Program-made: the position numbers and the translations under genes
NCBI GenBank assembly: GCA_030431985.1
Contig: JAUIIB010000013.1
Location: 1 to 64,000, forward strand
DNA length: 64,000 nt
Reading direction: 5' to 3'
Source: Gammaproteobacteria bacterium
GTDB taxonomy: Bacteria > Pseudomonadota > Gammaproteobacteria > Burkholderiales > Nitrosomonadaceae
Notes under the pieces: generated by a model
Databases searched by the model: none
Told to the model about the DNA's origin: nothing
Seen by the model: only the letters and a program-made list of their open reading frames with translations
Shown: in pieces, positions 10,381 through 21,370 of the stretch
Position numbering within the stretch: the first letter of the stretch is position 1
Layout: every line of letters begins with the position of its first letter

Positions 10381-13227
10381 CTAAATTTTTTCCCGGAATG
10401 CCGCTTCAATTACTTCTTTCTGCTGCATTTTATGTTTTGCCAGATAACCGACAGACGGCGAAGCCGAAGACGGCCGCAATGCATACCCCAGTATCTGAGT
10501 AGACTTCATATTCCGCAGTAAATAATGCTGAATACGATGCCATGCGCCCTGATTGCCCGGCTCCTCTTGACACCAGATGACTTCATTCGCATTGTCGTAA
10601 CGTTTGATTTCGGCCTTGAACTCTTCATGAGGAAAAGGATACAACTGCTCCAGCCGAATTATGGCCATATCGTTAATCTGCTGCTCCTGCCGATATGCTC
10701 TAAGTTCGTAGTAAATTTTGCCACTGCAGACAATCAAACGCTTGACCTTCCCTGCCTCCAGCGCTTCCACTTCAGAGATAACCGGATAAAACATACCGTC
10801 GGACAGTTCTTCCAGACTTGAAACCGATTCTTTATGCCGCAGCATACTTTTCGGACTCATGATAATCAGCGGTTTGCGTAACGGACGAATCATCTGCCGA
10901 CGCAAAACATGAAACATTTGTGCAGGCGTTGACGGAATGCATACCTGTATATTGTAATCCGCACAAAGCTGCAAAAAACGTTCAAGCCGGGCCGACGAAT
11001 GCTCCGGTCCTTGTCCTTCGTAGCCATGCGGCAATAGCATCACCAATCCGCACAAACGCCCCCACTTAGCTTCTCCTGCTGCAATAAACTGATCAATAAC
11101 CACTTGCGCACCATTGGCAAAATCACCAAATTGTGCTTCCCATACGACAAGTTCGTGCGATTGGGTAGTGGCGTATCCATACTCAAAACCCAGCACCGCT
11201 TCTTCCGATAAAATGGAATTGATAACGGTAAAATCTGGTTGATCGGGTGTAATATGACGCAGCGAAAAATATAAATTTCGATCTTGCAGCGAAGTGTCCT
11301 GATTATGCAACACGGCATGGCGGTGAAAAAATGTGCCGCGTCCAGAATCCTGACCGGAAATCCTCACTGGAAACCCTTCATACAATAATGCCGCATAAGC
11401 AAGATTTTCTGCCATTCCCCAATCCAATGGCAACTTCCCTTGTCCCATCAAGCACCTGTCATCAATTATTTTCTCAACCCGCTTATGCAGAATAAAATTT
11501 TCTGGAATGTCTGTTAACCGCTCGGACAGTTGCTTTAGTGTTTCCAAAGCGATACCTGTTTTAATGGGTTGATTCCATTTGAATGGTTTTTTAAAAACCG
11601 CCCAGTTTACCGAATAAGGGGATTTATAATTGTAACGAATCTGTTTATTCGGATTAGTTCCGGCATCCATGGCTTCACGATAAGCCTGAACCATGGCGTC
11701 AGCTTCATCCAGACTGATTACACCTTCCTCTTGCAGTTTCTCAGCATAACGTTGCCGCGTACCAGGATGTTGACTAATGACCTGGTACATCTTAGGCTGG
11801 GTAACCATTGGATCATCCTGTTCATTATGGCCGAGGCGTCTGAAGCAGACCATATCAATGACGACATCCTTATGAAACTGCATACGAAAATCTAACGCAA
11901 GCTCGGTAATCATGGTTACCGCTTCCGGGTCGTCGCCATTGACATGAAAAACGGGGGCTTCGACCATTTTAGCCACATCAGAGCAATACAATGTCGAGCG
12001 ACTCTCACGTGGATCCGAGGTGGTAAATCCAATCTGATTATTAATAATTATGTGAACGGTACCGCCCGTACCATAGCCATTTGTTTGCGACAGATTGAGC
12101 GTTTCCATGACAACACCCTGCCCAGAAAACGCCGCATCACCGTGAATCAACACGGGCAGAACTCTATCGCCCTGTTTATCATGCAAACGATGTTGCCTTG
12201 CGCGTACCGAACCCTCTACGACTGGGTTGACAATTTCCAGATGCGACGGATTGAACGCCAAAGCCAAATGCACTACACCCTCTGGTGTACCGACGGCAGA
12301 AGAAAAACCCTGATGGTATTTTACGTCACCGGATGGCAAATCTTGTACATGCCCTTCCTCAAACTCTTGAAATAAATCTTTCGGCATTTTGCCTAGCGTA
12401 TTAACCAATACATTAAGTCTGGCACGGTGTGCCATGCCAATGACGATCTCATTGACACCTGAATTCCCAGCACAAGTAATTAAATGATCAAGCAGCGGAA
12501 TAATGCTTTCGTTGCCTTCTCCCGAAAACCGCTTCTGACCAATGTAACGGGTATGCAGATATTTTTCCAATCCTTCAGCAGCACTCAACCGCTCCAGAAT
12601 ATGCTTTTTTTCTTCATGGCTGTAGTTTGGATTTGACCGTTGAGTTTCCAGCTTACTTTGCAGCCAGCGTTTCTGTTCCACCGAGGAGATGTACATATAT
12701 TCAGCTCCCACAGATCCACAATAGGTTTCCTTCAGAATCTGCAGAATCTCACTAAGTGGGGCACGATCCGGGCCCGCTAGAGAACCCGTATTAAATACGG
12801 TGTCCATATCCGCATCTGTAAATCCAAAATTAGAGGGATCTAATTCCAGCCTCAGCGGCTTTGGCTCTGACTGCAAGGGATCCAACGCAGCCTGACTTAA
12901 GCCCAAATAACGGTACATATTAATTAACTGTAGAACCCTAACCTGCTTACGGCGATCTGTACCTTTTTTAATTGTCTCTGGCAAGACCATCATGCCGTCT
13001 GAAAGTGTACCCGTACTGCTTGCTTGACTCGTTTCTAGCGGTTTCTCAACGGTCGCACTTTTCATCAGTTGACCAGCGGACAGACCTTGCGCTTGATGAA
13101 TACAGTCAAAATATTCTCGCCATGTCGGATCGACTGAAACAGGACTGTGCAGGTATTCTTCATAGATGGCCTCTACAAAAGGCGCATTAGAGCCGTAAAG
13201 CAGTGTATCCTGCAATTGTTTATTCAT
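10381..13227 (-). CDS. sucA: 2-oxoglutarate dehydrogenase E1 component
   Basis: A 948-residue thiamine-diphosphate-dependent decarboxylase that oxidatively decarboxylates 2-oxoglutarate and passes succinyl to OdhB. Visible motifs are the N-terminal YGSNAPFVEAIYEEY, the GMAHRARLNVLVN block, HGDAAFSGQGVV, the diphosphate-binding INNQIGFTTS and a C-terminal transketolase-like half with QDSGRGTFFHRH and SSARLERFLQL. Length is normal for the family. It lies between gltA (14 bases upstream) and odhB, so it is part of the TCA operon. Confidence 0.96.
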   Translation of the reverse strand: MNKQLQDTLLYGSNAPFVEAIYEEYLHSPVSVDPTWREYFDCIHQAQGLSAGQLMKSATVEKPLETSQASSTGTLSDGMMVLPETIKKGTDRRKQVRVLQLINMYRYLGLSQAALDPLQSEPKPLRLELDPSNFGFTDADMDTVFNTGSLAGPDRAPLSEILQILKETYCGSVGAEYMYISSVEQKRWLQSKLETQRSNPNYSHEEKKHILERLSAAEGLEKYLHTRYIGQKRFSGEGNESIIPLLDHLITCAGNSGVNEIVIGMAHRARLNVLVNTLGKMPKDLFQEFEEGHVQDLPSGDVKYHQGFSSAVGTPEGVVHLALAFNPSHLEIVNPVVEGSVRARQHRLHDKQGDRVLPVLIHGDAAFSGQGVVMETLNLSQTNGYGTGGTVHIIINNQIGFTTSDPRESRSTLYCSDVAKMVEAPVFHVNGDDPEAVTMITELALDFRMQFHKDVVIDMVCFRRLGHNEQDDPMVTQPKMYQVISQHPGTRQRYAEKLQEEGVISLDEADAMVQAYREAMDAGTNPNKQIRYNYKSPYSVNWAVFKKPFKWNQPIKTGIALETLKQLSERLTDIPENFILHKRVEKIIDDRCLMGQGKLPLDWGMAENLAYAALLYEGFPVRISGQDSGRGTFFHRHAVLHNQDTSLQDRNLYFSLRHITPDQPDFTVINSILSEEAVLGFEYGYATTQSHELVVWEAQFGDFANGAQVVIDQFIAAGEAKWGRLCGLVMLLPHGYEGQGPEHSSARLERFLQLCADYNIQVCIPSTPAQMFHVLRRQMIRPLRKPLIIMSPKSMLRHKESVSSLEELSDGMFYPVISEVEALEAGKVKRLIVCSGKIYYELRAYRQEQQINDMAIIRLEQLYPFPHEEFKAEIKRYDNANEVIWCQEEPGNQGAWHRIQHYLLRNMKSTQILGYALRPSSASPSVGYLAKHKMQQKEVIEAAFREKI

Positions 13228-13241
13228 GATTCTTAATGCAT

Positions 13242-14540
13242 TTATTTGTGAAAATTTTTAGGGATATCACGCATCGTCGTCCCGGTATATAACTGGCGAG
13301 GACGTCCTATTTTATATTCGGGATCCGAAATCATTTCATTCCACTGAGCTACCCAGCCAATTGTACGTGCCATTGCAAAAATAGCAGTAAACATAGTCGT
13401 CGGAATACCCAGAGCCCTTTGCACAATACCTGAATAATAATCAACATTGGGGTACAATTTTCTAGAAATAAAATAATCGTCCTCAAGTGCTATTCTTTCT
13501 AGCTCCAACGCCAGTTTAAACAAACGATCATTTTCCAGTCCAAGTACGTTTAATACTTCGTGACAGGTTTCACGCATCAGTTTTGCACGGGGATCAAAAT
13601 TTTTATATACACGATGGCCAAAACCCATCAACCGATAATTTTCGCTTGGGTCTTTGGCACGTTTAATGTACTCATTGATCCGCGACACATCGCCAATTTC
13701 CTCCAGCATATTTAGGCAGGCTTCGTTTGCACCGCCGTGCGCCGGACCCCACAAGCAGGCAATTCCTGCAGCAACACATGCAAACGGATTGGCACCGCTT
13801 GATCCTGCCAGCCGCACAGTAGATGTCGAAGCATTTTGTTCATGATCAGCATGAAGAATCAATATACGATCCAAGGCTTTCACAATTTTTGGATCGGGCT
13901 TATAGTCTTCCGTCGGCATTGAAAACATCATATGCAGGAAATTTTCGGTATAACTGAGATCGTTCCGCGGATAAACATACGGCTGCCCGATGTTGTATTT
14001 ATACGCCATAGCAGCAATAGTTGGCATCTTCGCAATCAGACGCACCGCTGACAATTCGCGATGACTCGCATCGGAAATATCCAATGCCTCGTGATAAAAC
14101 GCCGACAAAGCGCCCACAACACCGACCATAACGGCCATTGGGTGCGCATCTCTACGAAAACCGCTAAACAGTTTAACCAGCTGTTCATGCAGCATTGTAT
14201 GGTGTTTGATTACACGATCAAATTCGTTTTTTTCTTCTGCTTTTGGCAATTCTCCGTGCAACAACAAATAACAGATTTCGATGAAATCACACTGTTTGGC
14301 AAGTTGCTCAATCGAATAACCGCGATACAACAATACACCTTTCCCGCCGTCAATAAACGTGATTTCGGAACTATTGCTGGCCGTCGATAAAAAACCTGGA
14401 TCATAGGTAAACATGCCACTTTTGGCATGTAATTTACGAATATCGATCACATCAGGCCCCATGGTTCCGGACATAACGGGAAGTTCTATGGATTCACCAC
14501 CAGCGTCAAAACTTAAAGTTGCTGTTCTTTTTTGAGCCAT
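13242..14540 (-). CDS. gltA: Citrate synthase
   Basis: A 432-residue type II (hexameric) citrate synthase, condensing oxaloacetate with acetyl-CoA. The active-site blocks [10 protein letters not shown] and [14 protein letters not shown] hold the catalytic His residues. The ATG at 14540 follows AGAGG by four bases and gives the usual [11 protein letters not shown] start; an ATG 21 bases upstream has no site of its own. It lies downstream of sdhE with a gap of about 120 bases and 14 bases upstream of sucA. Confidence 0.96.
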   Translation of the reverse strand: MAQKRTATLSFDAGGESIELPVMSGTMGPDVIDIRKLHAKSGMFTYDPGFLSTASNSSEITFIDGGKGVLLYRGYSIEQLAKQCDFIEICYLLLHGELPKAEEKNEFDRVIKHHTMLHEQLVKLFSGFRRDAHPMAVMVGVVGALSAFYHEALDISDASHRELSAVRLIAKMPTIAAMAYKYNIGQPYVYPRNDLSYTENFLHMMFSMPTEDYKPDPKIVKALDRILILHADHEQNASTSTVRLAGSSGANPFACVAAGIACLWGPAHGGANEACLNMLEEIGDVSRINEYIKRAKDPSENYRLMGFGHRVYKNFDPRAKLMRETCHEVLNVLGLENDRLFKLALELERIALEDDYFISRKLYPNVDYYSGIVQRALGIPTTMFTAIFAMARTIGWVAQWNEMISDPEYKIGRPRQLYTGTTMRDIPKNFHK

Positions 14541-14659
14541 ACGACCTCTTTCTCCATGCATTACATCAATTTGACCATAGCGTATAGTGAGATACCATCA
14601 TTACAGAGCAATGACATAGGTTATCGCTACAAACCGTAACGCGATCAATACCCAATTAA

Positions 14660-14893
14660 TCAGCTTTCCTGCAATAATTTTAATACCGACAACTGATCAA
14701 CGTCTACGGGCTTTTCTCTTGCACAAATCAGATCCCAGAGATCATTGTCTGCGAGTGTAAGCAGTTTATCAAACTGCAATTTTTCATCCGCACTCAGATG
14801 ACGATACCGTTTATCCATAAAACGCTGAAGAATAATATCTAATTCCAGCATACCACGTCGACAACGCCATCGCGCACGCTCGAATTCTTTCAT
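14660..14893 (-). CDS. sdhE: FAD assembly factor SdhE
   Basis: A 77-residue protein of the SdhE/Sdh5 family, which promotes covalent flavinylation of the SdhA subunit. The RRGMLELD motif (residues 12-19), essential in characterised members, is intact, followed by the typical LL.L.D.DL segment. Its ATG overlaps the sdhB stop by four bases, indicating translational coupling. The partner sdhA is not in this cluster. Confidence 0.93.
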   Translation of the reverse strand: MKEFERARWRCRRGMLELDIILQRFMDKRYRHLSADEKLQFDKLLTLADNDLWDLICAREKPVDVDQLSVLKLLQES

Positions 14894-15585
14894 ACCGTCC
14901 GTTTGACCATCATCTCTTTGATTTTACCGATTGCTTGAGTAGGATTCAGCCCTTTCGGACACACATCAACACAATTCATGATTGAATGGCAGCGGAACAA
15001 GCGGTACGGATCTTCGAGGTAATCAAGCCGCTCCGCCGTAGCCTGATCACGGCTATCCGCCAGAAATCGGTAGGCCTGAAGCAGACCTGCCGGACCGACA
15101 AACTTATCGGGATTCCACCAGAATGATGGACAGGACGTAGAACAGCACGCGCACAGTATACATTCATAAGCACCTTCCAGCGCCGCTCGTTCCTCTGGAG
15201 ATTGCAAACGCTCCGTCTCAGGTGGCGGATTGTGATTAATTAAATAAGGTTTGATTGAATGATATTGATTATAGAATTGTGTCATATCTACAATGAGATC
15301 ACGAATGACAGGCAATCCAGGTAGCGGACGTACTTCTATAGGCTCTTTCAATCCCTGTAATGGCGTGATACAAGCCAAACCGTTGCGACCATTGATATTC
15401 ATGGCATCCGAACCACAAACACCTTCACTGCACGAACGTCTTAAACTCAGGCTATCATCAACAGCTTTGATACGCATAAGCGCATCCAGTAACATTTTAT
15501 CCGTAGCTGCCAACTCAATATCATAGTCCTGCATAAACGGTTTTTCGTTATTATCAGGATTATAACGATAGATGGAAAATTTCAT
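14890..15585 (-). CDS. sdhB: Succinate dehydrogenase iron-sulfur subunit
   Basis: A 231-residue SdhB. The [2Fe-2S] ligands are in CSEGVCGSDAM plus a downstream Cys. The ferredoxin-like region has CILCACCSTSCPS and CHSIMNCVDVCPKGLNP for the [4Fe-4S] and [3Fe-4S] clusters. A good site (AGGAG) precedes the ATG. It is the first gene of the operon. Immediately upstream is the 3' end of der, not sdhA, so the anchor and flavoprotein subunits must be encoded elsewhere. Confidence 0.96.
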   Translation of the reverse strand: MKFSIYRYNPDNNEKPFMQDYDIELAATDKMLLDALMRIKAVDDSLSLRRSCSEGVCGSDAMNINGRNGLACITPLQGLKEPIEVRPLPGLPVIRDLIVDMTQFYNQYHSIKPYLINHNPPPETERLQSPEERAALEGAYECILCACCSTSCPSFWWNPDKFVGPAGLLQAYRFLADSRDQATAERLDYLEDPYRLFRCHSIMNCVDVCPKGLNPTQAIGKIKEMMVKRTV

Positions 15586-15669
15586 CTCGAACTCCTATCT
15601 CTTGACGTTTCCAATTGTATATACCTGCCTGGAAGCACTATGCCTGAAGCGCAGTGTAACAGATGGATA

Positions 15670-15697
15670 GTTATATGGTATAGCAGTTATATTCCAA
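15670..15697 (-). promoter_or_regulatory. Candidate sigma-70 promoter for the sdhB operon
   Basis: On the minus strand TTGGAA (15692-15697) is separated by 16 bases from TATAAC (15670-15675), about 85 bases upstream of the sdhB ATG. Since no other gene precedes sdhB in this direction except der, which ends at 15754, a promoter is expected in this gap. The assignment is by hexamer match only. Confidence 0.4.
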
Positions 15698-15753
15698 TAT
15701 ACCGATACCCGGCAACTAATTTCAAGATCATTTGCAGCGGCAGACTGCGGCAT

Positions 15754-17151
15754 TCAGCCATATTTCTTTCGATTACGCCGCCTACGATTGTGTGCACGCC
15801 GCTCTTCCACTGCTGTAAGCGGTGCCGGTTTTTTATATGCATAGGGATTATGTCCGGTCCTAAATACGACTTGCAATGGTGTACCCGACAAATTAAAAGT
15901 GTCGCGAAAAAAACCTTCCAAATAACGCCGATAAGTTTCCGGCACATGTTCCAGCATACTACCGTGTACCACAACTAAAGGTGGATTTGATCCCCCCTGA
16001 TGTGCATATCGTAATTTTGGCCTGGACATTCCGCCACGTGGCGGCGCATGTTTTTCAACTGCAGCATGCAGCGCTCGTGTCAACAACGGTGTAGACAGGT
16101 CAGCCATTGCCGCGGTATAAGCCTGATCAATGGATAATAACAATTTTTTTAAGCCAGAGCCCTTCAATGCAGAAATATAATGCAGCTTAGCAAAACCAAG
16201 AAACCCCAACTTACGGCTTAACTCACGCTTCGTTATTTCACGTTGATAGCCGTCCAAGCCATCCCATTTATTAATTGCTACGACCAGCGCACGACCCGAC
16301 TGCAATATAAAATCAGCAATATGTGCATCCTGCTCTGCTATTTCAGTTTTAGCATCAAGAACCAGCACTACTACATTGGCATCCTCTATCGCCTGTAACG
16401 TTTTAATTGCTGAAAATTTTTCAACGGTTTCTTTAGTCCTACCACGGCGCCTCAAACCTGCCGTATCGATCAGTGTGTACTGACTGCCTTTGCTTTCGAA
16501 ATCAATGTAAATACTGTCTCGAGTCGTACCGGGCTGGTCAAATGCAATGACTCGCTCCTCCCCTAATAACGTATTAACCAACGTAGATTTACCAACGTTG
16601 GGGCGCCCCACTATAGCAATTCTAGGATGATCGCTTTTTTCCTCAATTTCTTCAGACCCTGGGAAACCTTCTAGCGCCAGCGTCACCAACTCATTAACAT
16701 GATCTCCATGCAAAGCTGAAATCGCGTAAGGTCTACCCAGACCTAGCTCGTAAAATTCTGCAGTAACAACTGCAGCATCCATCCCCTCTGTTTTGTTCAC
16801 TATCAGCAGAACATTGCAGCCTTTTCTTCGTAACTGTTCGGCAATAATTTTGTCCTGTGCTGCGACGCCTTGACGTCCGTCTACAATGAACAACACCTTG
16901 TCTGCTTCGTCAATCGCTTGCAATGACTGTTGCGCCATTGCATACATAATTCCATCCTTAACAACCGGCTCCAGCCCTCCTGTATCCATAACCAGGTAGG
17001 GCATGTCTCCTATTCTGCCATGGCCATAATGCCGGTCACGCGTTAATCCTGGGATATCTGCCACGATAGCATCTCTGCTTCGGGTTAAGCGATTAAACAG
17101 TGTCGATTTGCCAACATTGGGGCGGCCAACCAAAACTAATGTAGGTTTCAT
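15754..17151 (-). CDS. der: Ribosome-assembly GTPase Der (EngA)
   Basis: A 465-residue double GTPase acting in 50S subunit maturation. Two G domains each begin with GRPNVGKST (near residues 8 and 181). G3 motifs are DTGG and DTAG, and G4 motifs are NKTE and NKWD. A C-terminal KH-like domain ends in a basic tail rich in Arg/Lys (RRRNRKKYG). Length and organisation are standard. It lies 59 bases downstream of dsbC on the same strand. Confidence 0.97.
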   Translation of the reverse strand: MKPTLVLVGRPNVGKSTLFNRLTRSRDAIVADIPGLTRDRHYGHGRIGDMPYLVMDTGGLEPVVKDGIMYAMAQQSLQAIDEADKVLFIVDGRQGVAAQDKIIAEQLRRKGCNVLLIVNKTEGMDAAVVTAEFYELGLGRPYAISALHGDHVNELVTLALEGFPGSEEIEEKSDHPRIAIVGRPNVGKSTLVNTLLGEERVIAFDQPGTTRDSIYIDFESKGSQYTLIDTAGLRRRGRTKETVEKFSAIKTLQAIEDANVVVLVLDAKTEIAEQDAHIADFILQSGRALVVAINKWDGLDGYQREITKRELSRKLGFLGFAKLHYISALKGSGLKKLLLSIDQAYTAAMADLSTPLLTRALHAAVEKHAPPRGGMSRPKLRYAHQGGSNPPLVVVHGSMLEHVPETYRRYLEGFFRDTFNLSGTPLQVVFRTGHNPYAYKKPAPLTAVEERRAHNRRRRNRKKYG

Positions 17152-17210
17152 TTTATTCCGTCGACATCAGAACGGTTATGATTGCAAAACTTGAATCATC
17201 TAAGCGTTAA

Positions 17211-17936
17211 TTACTTAACCGACTGACTCGCTTTCTGCAATTGTTCCTCAATGTTGGCAGACGGGATCATCCCACCTACGACAGAGCCATCTGAAAAAAT
17301 CAGCGTCGGCGTCCCGGTAACCCTGTTTTCCCGACCGGATTCCAGCAAGGCCTGAATCGGTGATTCACAGCTGCTATCCTTAGGAGCAATATCTTCAAGC
17401 ATTAAATCGTTCCATGCCTTAATCTGATCCTGAGCACACCAGATCGATGTGGACAACTCAACCGATCCCCTTAAAACCGGATATAGAAGCGTATAAATTG
17501 TTACATTGGAAATACCAACCAGCTCTTTTTCCAATCGCTTGCAATAGGGACAGTTAGGGTCAGTGAAAATAGCGAGTTTGCGTTCACCGTTCCCTTTAAC
17601 AATTTTAATGGCATGCTCCAGCGGCAGTGTGTCAAGCGGTATCCGCCGCGCGGCTTTAATTTCTTCCAGGCGTTTACTGGTTACACTGGTTTTGGTTTTA
17701 GTGTCAACGATATGCCCAAAGATAAAGTATTCTGCATTTTCATCGGTATAAAACAACTCGCCGCCAACCAGAACCTCGTAAAGCCCCAGATACGGTGTCT
17801 TTTGCAAACTTTCAATTTTTGCACCTGGGAAATGCGGTGCTATGGCCTTTCTGACTGCCTTTTCATCTGCTGCTACCACTCCTGTGATTAAACAAAGTGA
17901 CAGTGTAAAAATAAATCGCTTCACCCACATAACCAT
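17211..17936 (-). CDS. dsbC: Periplasmic thiol:disulfide isomerase DsbC/DsbG-like
   Basis: A 241-residue exported thioredoxin-fold protein. The signal peptide (about residues 1-22) ends at GVVAADE. An N-terminal dimerisation domain is followed by a thioredoxin domain with the redox motif CPYC (near residue 130) and the cis-proline block TGTPTLIFSDG. AAGGAG lies four bases before the first ATG; a second ATG two codons in is also possible. It probably reshuffles incorrect disulfides, for instance in periplasmic c-type cytochromes (inference). Confidence 0.92.
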   Translation of the reverse strand: MVMWVKRFIFTLSLCLITGVVAADEKAVRKAIAPHFPGAKIESLQKTPYLGLYEVLVGGELFYTDENAEYFIFGHIVDTKTKTSVTSKRLEEIKAARRIPLDTLPLEHAIKIVKGNGERKLAIFTDPNCPYCKRLEKELVGISNVTIYTLLYPVLRGSVELSTSIWCAQDQIKAWNDLMLEDIAPKDSSCESPIQALLESGRENRVTGTPTLIFSDGSVVGGMIPSANIEEQLQKASQSVK

Positions 17937-17958
17937 TGTGCTCCTTGTAAAATACAGA

Positions 17959-19128
17959 TTAATTCAATGCGTGCTGCATCAAACGGTTTTTGATGAGCGG
18001 CAGGCGATTGGTAACTTCCAGCCCCAAATTACGTATCCGGGCAAGCATCGGATCTGGATTGATAAATAATTTCTGCAAACCGTCGGTGACCATTTCCATC
18101 GCTAAAATATCCTCTTTCCGCGCGCATTCAAAACGACGCAACCACTCAAAGCCACCAACATCAACCTGCGGGTTACGATCGCTGAGTATATCGGCAAGTT
18201 TTCGAACATCCCGCAACCCAAGGTTTACACCTTGACCAGCGAGCGGGTGAATCCCATGCGCCGCATCGCCAACCAAGACTAGACGGGGTTTAACAAGATT
18301 ACTGACATGAACAAAATTTAACGGAAATCCTGCCGGTGGCGTTATTAATCTCATCTCACCCAGGGCATGCGATGTTGCAACAGCAACACGTTGACACAGT
18401 TGTTCTTCTGGCAGCTCCCGCAATGCCGACGCATGATCCTCACCGGTAGACCAAACCATAGATACCCGGTTACCTGATAAAGGCAACAAAGCCAACACTC
18501 CATCACGCCTAAACCATTGATGCGCGATGTTGCGATGCGGCAGTTCACAGCTGAAATTAGCAACTAAGCCGACTTGTCGATACGGTTGGCTTGAAACTTC
18601 AATGTCCGCCTGCTGACGTACCCACGAATTGACGCCATCAGCACCAACAACCAGTTCAGTCTCAAGTTGACGTCCATCCTCGAGCAGTATTTCAACATGC
18701 GAATCTAGCCAGGTAATAGCAGTACAGCGAGCCGGGCAAATGATATTTATATTATTTTCCAGCGACTGCAATTTCGACCACACAGCCACTTGTAATTGAC
18801 GATTCTCAACAATATAAGCCAATTCTGACATGCCAGCTTCATAGGCACTGAATTGGATTCGGGAGCTGTTGTCATCACCAAATACCGCCATATCGTAAAC
18901 TGGCGTAAGACGGCAGGCATCCATCTGCTGCCAGATCATATTTTGGTGTAAAAAAGTAGTACTGCCCGGACTAATCGCATAAACCCGACTGTCCCAACTG
19001 TCGTCGCCTGGTAACGGATGAGGCTCACGAGATTCAATCAGTGCAATCGTCATTCCGCTGTCTTTCAACGCAGCTACGAGAGAGGCACCAACCAGTCCTC
19101 CGCCAATAACAACCATGTCAAATTTCAT
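17959..19128 (-). CDS. UbiH/UbiF/VisC-family FAD monooxygenase (ubiquinone biosynthesis)
   Basis: A 389-residue flavoprotein hydroxylase. The dinucleotide motif is GGGLVGASLV (residues 8-17), the second FAD motif is GDAAHGIHPLAGQG (near residue 289), and an intermediate ADGVNS block contacts both cofactors. This places it among class A hydroxylases that hydroxylate the ubiquinone ring. Which position it modifies (C1, C5 or C6) cannot be told from sequence alone, since betaproteobacterial paralogues differ in regioselectivity. It is upstream of dsbC by 22 bases and divergent from lolC. Confidence 0.88.
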   Translation of the reverse strand: MKFDMVVIGGGLVGASLVAALKDSGMTIALIESREPHPLPGDDSWDSRVYAISPGSTTFLHQNMIWQQMDACRLTPVYDMAVFGDDNSSRIQFSAYEAGMSELAYIVENRQLQVAVWSKLQSLENNINIICPARCTAITWLDSHVEILLEDGRQLETELVVGADGVNSWVRQQADIEVSSQPYRQVGLVANFSCELPHRNIAHQWFRRDGVLALLPLSGNRVSMVWSTGEDHASALRELPEEQLCQRVAVATSHALGEMRLITPPAGFPLNFVHVSNLVKPRLVLVGDAAHGIHPLAGQGVNLGLRDVRKLADILSDRNPQVDVGGFEWLRRFECARKEDILAMEMVTDGLQKLFINPDPMLARIRNLGLEVTNRLPLIKNRLMQHALN

Positions 19129-19256
19129 CAGTCAATTATACAGTTGCTTTCAATCTAAAAAAACACATTAAACCGCCCGTGCAGCTATCGTTAAACTACT
19201 CATCTTTTCTTAATTATGGCACACTTAGCTATTTAACCTAGCCTCTGGACATTTTA

Positions 19257-20501
19257 GTGTCTCCATATGAACTTTTTATTGGGTTACGTTACACGCGCGC
19301 AAAAAAACGTAACCATTTTATTTCATTTATCTCCCTGATTTCTTTATTGGGCATCACATTGGGCATGACTGCATTGATAACTGTCATGTCCGTTATGAAC
19401 GGGTTTCAGAAAGAAGTACGCGCACGTATTCTCGGGGTCGCTTCCCATGTACAAATTACCGGAATAAACAACAAGTTATCTGACTGGAGATCATTGGCTG
19501 AGGAAGTGTCCAAACACCCGTCAGTAACAGGCACTGCGCCTTTTATAAGCGCGCAGGGCATGGTATCGCATGACAAAGTTGTACACGGTGTGATCGTGCG
19601 AGGCATCTTACCCGAACGGGAAAGTACCGTTGCCAACTTCACCGATACAATGGTCAGCGGCGAATTGATCAATCTATCGCCTGGTGAATTTGGTATCGTC
19701 ATTGGTATTGAACTGGCGCGCAGTTTAGGTGCTTTCAGTGGCGACAAGATTATTCTGATTTCGCCACAAGGGCAAGTCACACCTGCTGGAATATTACCAC
19801 GGCTCAAACAATTTACTGTAGTTGGCGTTTTTGAAGCCGGGCACTTCGAATACGACTCAGGTCTCGCGCTAATTCACATGGCGGACGCTCAAAAATTGTA
19901 TCGGATGGATAATAATGTTTCAGGTCTACGTTTAAAACTGAGCGATATGTTTCAAGCACCCCAGGTTGTTAATGATTTCGCTAGTTCGTTGACAGGCGCC
20001 TATTATATCAGCGATTGGACACAACAACACGCTAACTATTTTCGTGCTATCCAGATCGAGAAAAGAATGCTGTCGCTGATCTTGGCATTGATTATTGCTG
20101 TAGCGGCGTTCAATATCGTATCAACATTGGTTATGGCTGTTACTGACAAACAATCTGATATCGCCATTTTACGTACTCTGGGCGCCAGCCCACGCAGCAT
20201 TATGAAAATTTTTATCGTGCAAGGCACGTTTATCGGTGTCGCCGGTACAATTCTGGGCGTTACGGGTGGCGTATTATTGGCTTATAACGTCGGCGAAGTC
20301 GTTGCATTTATTGAATGGCTGTTTAAAGTCGAGTTTTTATCAAACGAAATTTATTACATCAGTAAAATTCCGACTGACCCGCAAATTGCGGATATTGTTG
20401 CTGTAGCGTCGGTTTCGTTTATTCTTAGCCTGCTTGCCACCATTTATCCAAGTTATCGTGCGGCCAAGATCAATCCAGCGGAGGCGTTACGCTATGAATA
20501 A
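19257..20501 (+). CDS. lolC: Lipoprotein-releasing ABC transporter permease LolC/LolE
   Basis: A 414-residue inner-membrane permease that extracts outer-membrane lipoproteins from the inner membrane. The N-terminal [23 protein letters not shown] block is followed by TM1. A large periplasmic domain comes next, then three C-terminal TM helices containing [16 protein letters not shown] and the terminal [10 protein letters not shown]. The start is GTG at 19257. Its end overlaps the lolD start by eight bases. Only one permease gene is present here, as in organisms using a single LolC/E-type (LolF) protein. Confidence 0.93.
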   Translation: MSPYELFIGLRYTRAKKRNHFISFISLISLLGITLGMTALITVMSVMNGFQKEVRARILGVASHVQITGINNKLSDWRSLAEEVSKHPSVTGTAPFISAQGMVSHDKVVHGVIVRGILPERESTVANFTDTMVSGELINLSPGEFGIVIGIELARSLGAFSGDKIILISPQGQVTPAGILPRLKQFTVVGVFEAGHFEYDSGLALIHMADAQKLYRMDNNVSGLRLKLSDMFQAPQVVNDFASSLTGAYYISDWTQQHANYFRAIQIEKRMLSLILALIIAVAAFNIVSTLVMAVTDKQSDIAILRTLGASPRSIMKIFIVQGTFIGVAGTILGVTGGVLLAYNVGEVVAFIEWLFKVEFLSNEIYYISKIPTDPQIADIVAVASVSFILSLLATIYPSYRAAKINPAEALRYE

Positions 20502-21204
20502 CGCCAATGCTACTGCGATTCACAGTAACCCTGTCATCACCTGCCATAACCTGTTTAAACAGTTCGGCACGGAAAATCTAGCCATTGAAGTGTTAAAAGG
20601 TGTGAATTTAGAAGTATCTGAAGGTGAAACAATGGCCATTGTCGGCGCTTCCGGCTCTGGTAAGAGTACGTTATTGCATATCCTGGGTGGATTGGATAAA
20701 CCAAGTAGCGGAGAAATTCACATTCAGAGACAAAACATTACAGCAATGAATGAAGCATTCCGCTGCAGACTACGCAACACATCACTTGGATTTATCTATC
20801 AGTTCCACCACTTACTACCTGAATTTACTGCATTGGAAAATGTGGCGATGCCCTTACTCATACGCCGCATGGCTGCAAATGAAGCGCAAGAAAAAGCTGC
20901 CAAAGTGCTACAACAAGTCGGATTGGGTCACCGTTTAACACATACACCAAGTGAGTTATCTGGCGGCGAACGCCAGCGCGCAGCGATTGCACGCGCGCTG
21001 GTTACACAACCTGCCTGCATCTTGGCAGATGAACCGACCGGAAATTTGGATCGCCATACCGCCGAAGCAGTGTTTGATTTAATGCTCGAATTGAACGAAA
21101 CAATTAATGCCAGCCTCATTATTGTCACCCACGACCAGCATCTGGCCGCGCGGACAAAATGCATTAAACATCTCATTGACGGTGTTTTACATGATTCTGT
21201 ATGA
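20494..21204 (+). CDS. lolD: Lipoprotein-releasing ABC transporter ATPase LolD
   Basis: A 236-residue ATPase partner of LolC. Walker A is GASGSGKST (near residue 51), the signature is LSGGERQR (near residue 154), Walker B is [11 protein letters not shown]. The LolD-type segment [17 protein letters not shown] is present. The ATG at 20494 lies inside the end of lolC (translational coupling). An open frame extends upstream to 20434, but that would bury the start deep in lolC. Confidence 0.95.
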   Translation: MNNANATAIHSNPVITCHNLFKQFGTENLAIEVLKGVNLEVSEGETMAIVGASGSGKSTLLHILGGLDKPSSGEIHIQRQNITAMNEAFRCRLRNTSLGFIYQFHHLLPEFTALENVAMPLLIRRMAANEAQEKAAKVLQQVGLGHRLTHTPSELSGGERQRAAIARALVTQPACILADEPTGNLDRHTAEAVFDLMLELNETINASLIIVTHDQHLAARTKCIKHLIDGVLHDSV

Positions 21205-21220
21205 GCAATAATGTAGGGGG

Positions 21221-21251
21221 TATCGTCATGGATTATGTACAATTCTGCTTG
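21221..21251 (+). repeat. Dispersed intergenic repeat, copy 1
   Basis: This 31-base stretch matches 28186-28216 at 26 of 31 positions, sharing CGTCATG, TTATGT and CAATTCTG. Both copies lie between genes just after a coding region. A weaker relative sharing only the TGTCGTCATGA core is on the minus strand at 37545-37555. No coding or terminator role is apparent. Confidence 0.4.
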
Positions 21252-21370
21252 CTATCCCATTAAACCACAGACGAGTAACATCAATATGCTTCAGCTTTAA
21301 GGTAGAATTGGTGATTTTGTAGTTTTTATCGTTCCTGTCTGCCAAAGCCGATCCAAAATCATTCAATCCA

